A DNA stretch of 18,770 nucleotides from contig DAIAVG010000009.1 of the NCBI GenBank assembly GCA_027445725.1, positions 1 to 18,770 on the forward strand, written 5' to 3'. This DNA is from Acidithiobacillus sp. (GTDB lineage: Bacteria; Pseudomonadota; Gammaproteobacteria; Acidithiobacillales; Acidithiobacillaceae). Below the pieces are notes generated by a model. It searched no databases, was not told where the DNA came from, and was given only the letters and a program-made list of their open reading frames with translations. Position numbers and translations under genes: made by a program. Shown here one piece after another: positions 1 to 5,711 of the stretch; within the stretch, counting starts at the first letter, position 1; every line of letters begins with the position of its first letter.

Positions 1-283
1 GCATTATATTCAGGTACAGATACAGTTGAAAACCTATAATTCTGTCGTCGAAACCGCAGTAAAATCTTTTATGCCAGAAATTCGTAATGGTATTTTGATG
101 CTGCTCAGCGCCCAGAATGCTGACAAGGTCAGTGAGCCCGCAGTGCGTGATCAGTTGCTGCAAGAGATAAAGCAGCAAGTGAATAATACGCTGGAGACCG
201 ACGGCGGGGTACTGAAAGCGCCCCCGACAGAGAAAAATCCGCCCATTGCCGCCGTTTACTTTGCCAGTTTCGTTGTCCAGTAA
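1..283 (+). CDS. fliL: FliL, flagellar basal-body/stator-associated protein (C-terminal part)
   Basis: The reading frame is already open at the window edge (first full codon at base 2), so this is the 3' end of a gene that starts outside. The visible 93 residues match the periplasmic C-terminal domain of FliL: a beta strand (HYIQVQIQL), a helix beginning with E-T-A-V and running to RNGILMLLSAQ, the A-V-R-D-Q-L-L-Q-E-I helix, and the very typical closing strand AVYFASFVVQ at the C-terminus. FliL is a single-pass inner-membrane protein that forms a ring around the MotA/MotB stator and supports torque under load. A TTG at 26 could be mistaken for a start, but the upstream codons read as FliL. 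The gene is followed 15 bases later by motA, in the same frame, which suits a stator role. Family assignment is confident; N-terminal features cannot be seen. Confidence 0.88.
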   Translation, partial: HYIQVQIQLKTYNSVVETAVKSFMPEIRNGILMLLSAQNADKVSEPAVRDQLLQEIKQQVNNTLETDGGVLKAPPTEKNPPIAAVYFASFVVQ

Positions 284-298
284 GTAGATGATGACATT

Positions 299-1159
299 AT
301 GTTCTTACTAGTCGGTTATGTAATTGCTCTGGGTGCCATTTTTGGCGGATTCACGTTGGAGGGTGGACAAGTCGCCGCCCTCATTCAGCCTTATGAATTG
401 CTCATGATTGGCGGCGGGGCATTCGGCGCGTTTTTTGCCGCCACTTTTCCGAGGACTTTCAAATCGGTATTCAAAGCGTTACCACTGGCATTTAAAGGTT
501 CCAACTATACCAAAGCCGTCTATATGGAACTGCTTAGTTTGCTCAATGAGCTGTTTGCAAAAATCCGGCAGGGCGGTTTGATGTCCATTGAGGGCGATGT
601 GGACGATCCGCAATCCAGTGAGCTCTTTAAAAAATACCCTCGTATTCTCGCTGATCATCATGTTCTGGAGTTTATTACGGACTATTTGCGGCTTATGGTG
701 GGCGGAAATATGGGGGCTTTTGAGATGGAAAATCTCATGGATGTGGACATAGATACGCATCATCGTGAGCAGGAAATTCCTATTCACGCGTTGACACGCA
801 CCGCGGATGGTATGCCGGCGTTCGGGATTGTGGCGGCGGTGATGGGCGTGGTGAATACGATGGGCTCCGTAGATAAGCCACCGTCCGTATTGGGCGAGCT
901 GATCGCCGCCGCATTGGTGGGTACTTTTCTCGGCATTCTGCTGGGTTATGCGATTGTGTCGCCGTTGGCGGCACGCCTTGAAGATCGTGCTGCTGAAGCC
1001 AGTAAAATGTTTGAGTGTATCAAGGTTGCCCTGCTGGCGACGATGAATGCCTATCCCCCCCAGGTCGCTGTCGAGTTCGGACGCAAGGTGCTTTATTCGA
1101 CGGAGCGCCCCAGTTTCCAGGAGCTGGATTCACATCTGCGTGGATTGAAAGGCAAGTAG
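299..1159 (+). CDS. motA: MotA, flagellar motor stator subunit A
   Basis: The 286-residue protein is a proton-channel subunit of the flagellar motor stator, in the inner membrane with MotB. It is of the E. coli type, and key residues fall at the E. coli numbers: Arg90 and Glu98 in the cytoplasmic loop that meets FliG, and Pro173 and Pro222 in the transmembrane helices. Four membrane segments are visible at about residues 2-20, 33-52, 172-192 and 199-222, with the family stretch FGGFTLEGG near the N-terminus and DGMPAFGIVAAVMGVV at 170-185. ATG 299 is the first start after an in-frame stop (the fliL stop at 281-283). The Shine-Dalgarno match is weak, so translation may depend on fliL. motB follows after 6 bases. 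Conservation of these residues points to a working, H+-type stator. Confidence 0.96.
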   Translation: MFLLVGYVIALGAIFGGFTLEGGQVAALIQPYELLMIGGGAFGAFFAATFPRTFKSVFKALPLAFKGSNYTKAVYMELLSLLNELFAKIRQGGLMSIEGDVDDPQSSELFKKYPRILADHHVLEFITDYLRLMVGGNMGAFEMENLMDVDIDTHHREQEIPIHALTRTADGMPAFGIVAAVMGVVNTMGSVDKPPSVLGELIAAALVGTFLGILLGYAIVSPLAARLEDRAAEASKMFECIKVALLATMNAYPPQVAVEFGRKVLYSTERPSFQELDSHLRGLKGK

Positions 1160-1165
1160 TGCATT

Positions 1166-2095
1166 ATGGCCGGTGACGATAAAACCAAACCGATAGTCAT
1201 CAAACGCATCAAAAAAGGCGGTGGCACACACGGCGGTGCATGGAAAATTGCTTACGCTGATTTTATTACGGCGTTGATGGCGTTCTTTCTGCTGATGTGG
1301 CTCTTGGGATCCACCACAAAAGCGCAATTGCAGGGTATTGCCCAGTGGTTCAAAAATCCTGAGCAAGTGTCTCTGATGGGCGGGCCGGGTAGCGGATCAT
1401 CCAACTCCATTCTGCCTGGCGGTGGGAGTAATTTGGATAAAACGGTCGGGGAGGTGCAGCGCGGTCAGAAACGGCAGGTCATGGCGAGTAATGAAACACC
1501 TGTCAACAGCGCAGAGCGTGCTGATCAGCACAACCTCGAACAGCTCAAGAAGGCACTGGATGCGCAAATTGCCAGTAATCCGGCACTGGCGGCGTTCCGG
1601 AAACATCTGCTCATAAATATCACCCCGGAGGGGTTGCGTATTCAGGTCGTGGATAGTGCTAAAAGATCTATGTTCCCCAACGGAAGCACCATACTGGAAC
1701 CTTACGCCCGCGCTATTTTCCAGGCTATCGCGCCGACCCTGAATCATTTGCCTAACGAGATCAGTATAACCGGCCATACCGACGCGTTGCGTTATCTCAA
1801 TGACGGGAAGGGCTATAGTAACTACAATTTATCCGCGGGCCGGGCGAACGCGGTGCGGCAGACCCTGGTACAAAGCGGGCTGGATGAAAGCAAGATCCTG
1901 CGTGTTGTCGGTATGGGCTCGGCGGTACTGTATGTTCCCAAAGAGCCGAATTCTCCGCTGAATCGCCGGGTAAGTATTGTCGTGCTCAGTCAGGAGGCAG
2001 CCAGACGTATTATTTATAATCAGCAGGCAGAAAATAATGTGGTATCATCTGACGCCGCGGAGCAGGTCTTAACAAAAGCTGTTACCTTATTTTAA
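1166..2095 (+). CDS. motB: MotB, flagellar motor stator subunit B
   Basis: The 309-residue protein has the MotB plan: a short cytoplasmic basic tail (KRIKKGGG), one membrane helix at about residues 28-49, a linker, and an OmpA-like peptidoglycan-binding domain at about 165-280. The proton-carrying aspartate is Asp32 in YADFITALMAFFLLMW, the same position as in E. coli. The OmpA core is seen as SITGHTDA and the NYNLSAGRANAVRQTL helix, followed by RVVGMGSA and LNRRVSIVVL. It anchors the stator to the cell wall and forms the ion path with MotA. The start lies 6 bases after the motA stop. The last 9 bases overlap the end of the EAL-HDOD gene on the other strand (2087-2095), and no clear terminator lies between the converging genes. 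Confidence 0.96.
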   Translation: MAGDDKTKPIVIKRIKKGGGTHGGAWKIAYADFITALMAFFLLMWLLGSTTKAQLQGIAQWFKNPEQVSLMGGPGSGSSNSILPGGGSNLDKTVGEVQRGQKRQVMASNETPVNSAERADQHNLEQLKKALDAQIASNPALAAFRKHLLINITPEGLRIQVVDSAKRSMFPNGSTILEPYARAIFQAIAPTLNHLPNEISITGHTDALRYLNDGKGYSNYNLSAGRANAVRQTLVQSGLDESKILRVVGMGSAVLYVPKEPNSPLNRRVSIVVLSQEAARRIIYNQQAENNVVSSDAAEQVLTKAVTLF

Positions 2096-3343
2096 ACTCG
2101 CTGCCCAGGCCATGGACTCCAGCGACATGTTGGTGATGTCTGCTACCGATAAGCCCAGTGCTTGACCAACGTTCTGCACCACCTCGATGTCACCATTTTC
2201 GGCCGCTTCGACGATAAGAAGCAGCATGCCATCCTCCCCCTCATGCCGCAGTATGGCGGCATGCATTTCCCGTGAGAGTCGCAACTCATCCAGCAGTTCA
2301 GGCAGTGGTTGATTGAGGCAGGCATCCAGCAAGGAGAGCATACCCGCTAAAAATGAGCGATGCAGTGCCAGTGGTTGCGCATCCAGTTTAGGAGAACGCT
2401 CACGTAGCAGCTCAGCAAGGCGTGCGCGGGTCGCGGCCATCGTCAGCAATGGCGTTTTACGCGCACCTTGGCTGGCAAAAAGTAACAGCGTTAACCAGCG
2501 TTGCAAGGGGTGTCTGCCCAGTAATATGAGCGCCCGGCGAATACTGTCAATTTCCTGGCCCCGGGTCAGTCCTGCAGAATTCAGATAGCGGAGTAACTGA
2601 AAAGACAAGCCGGGATCGCGGCGAAAAGTTTCTTCAATATCACCGACTGGGTTCTCCTCGGCAAGCAGGTTTAACAGGTTGAAGATGGTGTGTTGATTGG
2701 CAGCAAGACTCCTCCCACTGATAATTTCCGGACGCATGAAATAGTAACCCTGGCTATAGTCCACCCCTGCCTCAAAGCAGCGTCGCGCCATGATTTGGGT
2801 CTCAACCCGGGTAGCGATAATGGCTGGAGTATTTGCAATATCAGCTTTGCGAACTAGTTGTATCCACGCTTCCCATTCGCTGGGTTCATTGAGATAGGTA
2901 TCTATTTTGACGAAATCCACGACCTTGAGTAAGCCGATCTGCCATGGCGCTGCTTCAAAACGGTCCAAAGCGAGGCGAAATCCGCGTTTGCGCAAATTGA
3001 GAATATTATCAATAAACTCACGTGTTGGCGCTTCGGTAATGGTAAATTCCGGAATTACTTGTGTGGCTGGAAAAAGTTCTAAACTTTTTTCATCAAAATT
3101 GCTATTGGTAAAATTAATAAAGGCTGGTTTCCCGCCGAGTAACTGTTCGATATTGAATACGCTGAATGTTTTTATCAGTACTCTGGCCGAGCAAAGGAAC
3201 GGATCCTCCAGTGGTCCGCTGGCTTCTTCTCTCGCAAATAGTTCATAGCCGATTACCTCGCCATGATGACCCAGAATGGCTTGGCGGGCAACGAGCTCTT
3301 GGATGGCGTCGGGCGCGGGTGTGTCTGCAAATTTTGAGTTCAT
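2087..3343 (-). CDS. EAL-HDOD protein with a degenerate EAL domain (YuxH/CdgJ-like)
   Basis: The 418 residues split into an N-terminal EAL-like domain (about 18-210) and a C-terminal HDOD domain (about 215-405), the architecture of YuxH and of Vibrio CdgJ, a motility regulator. The EAL fold is recognisable (YELFAR at 33-38, INFTN at 76-80, TITE at 101-104, VKID at 145-148, QGYYF at 198-202), but catalytic positions are lost. The DDFG motif reads DRFE (127-130) and AEGVE reads ATRVE (177-181). Cyclic di-GMP hydrolysis is therefore unlikely; a binding or scaffold role is more plausible. The HDOD part shows the helix DPGLSFQLLRYLNSA and a following IRRALILLGRHPLQRW. The start codon is one base after the stop of the globin-like gene, so the two are translationally coupled. 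The end overlaps motB by 9 bases. Location suggests a role in motility control (inference). Confidence 0.88.
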   Translation of the reverse strand: MNSKFADTPAPDAIQELVARQAILGHHGEVIGYELFAREEASGPLEDPFLCSARVLIKTFSVFNIEQLLGGKPAFINFTNSNFDEKSLELFPATQVIPEFTITEAPTREFIDNILNLRKRGFRLALDRFEAAPWQIGLLKVVDFVKIDTYLNEPSEWEAWIQLVRKADIANTPAIIATRVETQIMARRCFEAGVDYSQGYYFMRPEIISGRSLAANQHTIFNLLNLLAEENPVGDIEETFRRDPGLSFQLLRYLNSAGLTRGQEIDSIRRALILLGRHPLQRWLTLLLFASQGARKTPLLTMAATRARLAELLRERSPKLDAQPLALHRSFLAGMLSLLDACLNQPLPELLDELRLSREMHAAILRHEGEDGMLLLIVEAAENGDIEVVQNVGQALGLSVADITNMSLESMAWAASLK

Positions 3344-3344
3344 T

Positions 3345-3884
3345 TCATACCGTCATGAGGCGATCTAACAAGGTTTTCGAGATGCCTGTTACTTCCAGCA
3401 GGCGTGCCGTATAAGCGCGGTCCGTGAGATACTGACAGAGATCCAGCATGCGCAGGATGGCTGCTGTTAAAGCGCCTTCGCTGTATTGTTGGGAAACGCC
3501 GTGGGTACCTAATAATTGCGGTAAGGCGGCTCGCAAAAAGCTCATGGCAAAGGCGGTATACAGCGGCGGAATGCGTTTTTGTACATTGTTGCTGCCCTCC
3601 TGATGCTGGGCTTCCAGAAACTGCTGATCGTGCGGACCGGTGAACAGGTTGCCGAGCCAATGGGTCAGATGTCGTGGAAAATCCTGATGTGCAGTCGCGA
3701 GCCTCTGCTCTACTTCGGGGACGGCCTTCAGGTGCTGAAGGAAGAGGGCAACGACTTCCGGCAGCAGCGCCAGTGCCTGGGGTGCGGCAGACTGGATGAG
3801 ATGCACATCCGTTTCCTTCAACCCTGCCATCTGCACAAAAATCGCCAGGTTCTGATCTTTGTTCACTATTTCTAAGAAATCCAT
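3345..3884 (-). CDS. Globin-sensor-like (protoglobin fold) single-domain protein without proximal histidine
   Basis: The 179-residue protein resembles the globin domain of globin-coupled sensors (HemAT, DosC/YddV). It has W76 with NLFTGPHD (79-86), the F-helix region ending in RIPPLYTAF (104-112) and a long C-terminal helical part. In heme-binding members the F helix reads G-x-x-H followed by about five residues and then a proline. Here the equivalent is G97-S-N-N100, so the proximal histidine is replaced by Asn100. Heme binding is thus doubtful, as in the non-heme globin domain of RsbR. No output domain is attached; the EAL-HDOD gene one base downstream is the likely partner. I chose ATG 3884 rather than ATG 3908 because a strong AGGGGG ribosome site lies 8 bases before it. 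The longer form would add MRHQGVKR. Family assignment is by motif only and should be treated as probable. Confidence 0.72.
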   Translation of the reverse strand: MDFLEIVNKDQNLAIFVQMAGLKETDVHLIQSAAPQALALLPEVVALFLQHLKAVPEVEQRLATAHQDFPRHLTHWLGNLFTGPHDQQFLEAQHQEGSNNVQKRIPPLYTAFAMSFLRAALPQLLGTHGVSQQYSEGALTAAILRMLDLCQYLTDRAYTARLLEVTGISKTLLDRLMTV

Positions 3885-3892
3885 ACGCTTTA

Positions 3893-3898
3893 CCCCCT
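3893..3898 (-). promoter_or_regulatory. Ribosome binding site that fixes the start of the globin-like gene
   Basis: On the minus strand AGGGGG lies 8 bases before the ATG at 3882-3884. The upstream ATG at 3906-3908 has no comparable site, which favours the shorter 179-residue protein. Confidence 0.6.
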
Positions 3899-3978
3899 GG
3901 TGTCTCATTGATGTTCTAATCTAATCTGCTGGAGATTACACGATATCGGCAAGATTGCCAGAGGTCCACCGGAGTCAC

Positions 3979-4006
3979 TAAAGTTTTGCGGAGATAGTGT
4001 CGTAAA
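3979..4006 (+). promoter_or_regulatory. Candidate FliA (sigma-28) promoter for the chemotaxis operon
   Basis: TAAAGTTT at 3979-3986 is an exact match to the sigma-28 -35 element. After 12 bases GTCGTAAA at 3999-4006 matches the -10 consensus GCCGATAA at 5 of 8 positions, within the tolerated spacing of 11-12. Transcription would begin about 35-40 bases before the ATG at 4051. This is the only such site I found in the window, and it stands in front of the long co-oriented set that begins with the soluble receptor and cheY. The intergenic space (3885-4050) also must hold the promoter of the minus-strand operon, for which I found no convincing element. A short GGCAAGATTGCC inverted repeat lies at 3948-3959. 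Confidence 0.68.
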
Positions 4007-4050
4007 GTCGATGTACCCATCTTTTTTACGCAGCGGACACAGAGAATAAA

Positions 4051-4983
4051 ATGACGGATAATCTCCCTTTCGATCAGATACTTGACCAGGCTTTTCAGGT
4101 GCTGGTGTCCCAGATCAAATCTGGTCGGACACAGATGGAACAAGCGGTTTCTGACATTATGAGCCGCTTCGTCAGCCTCCATGAGCGTCTGGGTAATGCC
4201 GTGCAAGCCTCGCGGGGCGCGGCGCGGGCCGAAGAGGGAAATCCGGATATGGGCAGTTTGTTCAGCACGAGTGAGGCGGAACTCCTGGGCGTACTCCAAC
4301 ATATCGGCACGGCTACCCAGCAGCATGAAGCGCAGCAGCAGGTAATATCGGCGCTCTTGTCGCAGATCAATACGCTGGAGCGTATGGCGCAGGATGTGGG
4401 GGAAATCGCCTCCCAGACAACTTTGCTCGCGCTCAACGCGGCCATAGAAGCGGCACGCGCTGGCGAGCATGGCCGCGGTTTTGCCGTGGTGGCCGATGCG
4501 GTGCGCAAGCTATCCACGCGCTCCAAGGAAACCAGCCAGCAAATGAGTGAGAGCGTTAAAGCCATCAGCACGGCCATTCGTGGTGTGGTCGCACAAACGG
4601 CAACGGCTATTCAGCAAGAAAGGCAGTTCCTGACCAATGCAGAGCTGTCGATCCGCAGCGTATTGCATCGCCTGCAAGACATGACAACCCGCCTTTCCGG
4701 CTCCGCAGATATTCTGCAAAACGAGGCACAAAGGATCGGTGAAGAAATGGATCAGTTACTGGTTGCCCTGCAATTTCAGGATCGGGTCAGTCAGGTGCTG
4801 ATGCATGTGGAAGAGGGAATGAGTGATCTGCCCCCGCACCTCGCACAGGGAAATCCCGGGAGTGGGATAGAAGAATGGCTGCAGGCGTTGACCAGAAAAT
4901 ATACCACCCACGAAGAACGCGCCATTCATCATGGTGAAGGCACTGCGGCCCCGGACGCCGGTCAAGATATCACCTTTTTCTAA
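4051..4983 (+). CDS. Soluble chemoreceptor-like signalling protein with a CheZ-like FQDxxxQ motif
   Basis: The 310-residue protein has no membrane segment and no sensor domain. A helical hairpin occupies about residues 1-255, with a clear receptor tip ([20 protein letters not shown] from 116, then [15 protein letters not shown] at 141-155) of the kind that binds CheA and CheW. Near the base of the returning helix stands [12 protein letters not shown] (239-250). This resembles the CheZ active segment AQDFQDLTGQVI; Asp244 and Gln248 match the catalytic D143 and Q147 of E. coli CheZ. A 55-residue low-complexity linker containing KYTTHEER leads to the tail DITFF at the end. CheZ also ends, 67 residues after its glutamine, in a phenylalanine-terminated CheY-binding peptide; here the distance is 62. 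The gene follows a sigma-28-like promoter and precedes cheY by 24 bases. Receptor assignment is firm; phosphatase activity is inference. Confidence 0.88.
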   Translation: MTDNLPFDQILDQAFQVLVSQIKSGRTQMEQAVSDIMSRFVSLHERLGNAVQASRGAARAEEGNPDMGSLFSTSEAELLGVLQHIGTATQQHEAQQQVISALLSQINTLERMAQDVGEIASQTTLLALNAAIEAARAGEHGRGFAVVADAVRKLSTRSKETSQQMSESVKAISTAIRGVVAQTATAIQQERQFLTNAELSIRSVLHRLQDMTTRLSGSADILQNEAQRIGEEMDQLLVALQFQDRVSQVLMHVEEGMSDLPPHLAQGNPGSGIEEWLQALTRKYTTHEERAIHHGEGTAAPDAGQDITFF

Positions 4984-5007
4984 AATAACAGGCAAGGAGT
5001 TCGCGAA

Positions 5008-5379
5008 ATGGCAAAAACAGTTCTTGTAGTTGATGATTCTGCATCCTTGCGGCAAGTGGTCAGCATTGCGCTGAAAGGGGCAGGGTATGAAGTCATCGAG
5101 GCCTGTGACGGTGTCGACGGCCTGGCAAAACTGGGCGCAGCAGCCAAAGTCCATCTCATCATCAGTGATGTGAATATGCCCAACATGGATGGCATTACCT
5201 TCGTCAAGGAGGTCAAGCAGAAGCCGGAATACAAATTCACGCCGGTGATCATGCTCACCACTGAGGCGGAAGAAGAGAAAAAACTCCAGGGACAGGCGGC
5301 TGGCGCTAAAGCTTGGGTGATCAAGCCGTTCCAGCCTCAGCAGATGCTGGCCGCGGTAGGCAAGCTGATTTTGCCCTGA
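5008..5379 (+). CDS. cheY: CheY, chemotaxis response regulator
   Basis: The 123-residue single receiver domain has all the landmarks: acidic pair Asp9-Asp10, phospho-acceptor Asp54 in IISDVNMPNMDG, Thr84/Thr85 in MLTTEA and Lys106 in VIKPF. The switch aromatic expected three residues before the lysine is Trp103 instead of the E. coli tyrosine. Phosphorylated by CheA, it would bind the flagellar switch and change rotation. AAGGAG about 9 bases before the ATG is a good ribosome site. It is the second gene after the sigma-28-like promoter, and its stop shares one base with the start of the STAS gene (TGATG). No separate cheZ follows, which is where that gene often sits in beta- and gammaproteobacteria. 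Confidence 0.95.
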   Translation: MAKTVLVVDDSASLRQVVSIALKGAGYEVIEACDGVDGLAKLGAAAKVHLIISDVNMPNMDGITFVKEVKQKPEYKFTPVIMLTTEAEEEKKLQGQAAGAKAWVIKPFQPQQMLAAVGKLILP

Positions 5380-5711
5380 TGGCTATGGAAATTCAGCAGG
5401 AGCGGCAGGGTGCCAACCTGCAAATCCGGTTATCCGGCGATCTGGATATTTACGCTGCGGCGCCCTTGCGTACGCATTTGTTGACCGTGCTCCAGCAGCA
5501 TCATGAAATTGAACTGGTTTTAGACGAAGTGGCTGAAGTGGACGGGGCCGGTTTGCAAATATTATTGGCGACTAAAGCCGAAGCCATGCGCCTTGGTGTG
5601 ACTCTGCGACTCACCGGACATTCAGCCGCTATGGTTCGGGTACTACAGTTGTGCCGTCTGACGGCCTATTTTGGTGATCCCGTTATTCTGACGCGGGAGA
5701 TGGCCGGATGA
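5379..5711 (+). CDS. STAS-domain protein of the chemotaxis operon
   Basis: The 110-residue protein is a single STAS domain: LQIRLSGDLDIYAAAPLRTH in the first half, then ELVLDEVAEVDGAGLQILL and the closing helices. In phosphorylatable anti-sigma antagonists such as SpoIIAA the loop is D-S-S-G; here it is D-G-A-G, so regulation by serine phosphorylation at this site is excluded. STAS proteins between cheY and cheA recur in proteobacterial chemotaxis clusters, where their role is not well defined; binding to CheA or receptors is possible. ATG 5379 overlaps the cheY stop and no clear ribosome site is present, so translation is probably coupled. ATG 5385 is an equally possible start, and an upstream start at 5313 would lie wholly inside cheY and is unlikely. 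The end overlaps cheA by ATGA. Confidence 0.85.
   Translation: MAMEIQQERQGANLQIRLSGDLDIYAAAPLRTHLLTVLQQHHEIELVLDEVAEVDGAGLQILLATKAEAMRLGVTLRLTGHSAAMVRVLQLCRLTAYFGDPVILTREMAG

Noticed and set aside
26..28. TTG as the start of the first gene
   Set aside because: The codons before it (HYIQVQIQ) match the FliL strand, so the gene continues to the left of the window.
3948..3959. GGCAAGATTGCC as an operator or sigma-54 element
   Set aside because: The half-sites are only five bases long and the spacing between GG and GC is too short for sigma-54; no repeat of it was found elsewhere.
3885..4050. Sigma-70 promoter for the minus-strand globin/EAL-HDOD operon
   Set aside because: TGTAAT on the minus strand is a fair -10, but there is no acceptable -35 at 16-18 bases.
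5313..5378. Longer form of the STAS protein with 22 more residues
   Set aside because: The extra codons lie inside cheY and read as a frame-shifted copy of its C-terminus; the TGATG overlap start is far more likely.
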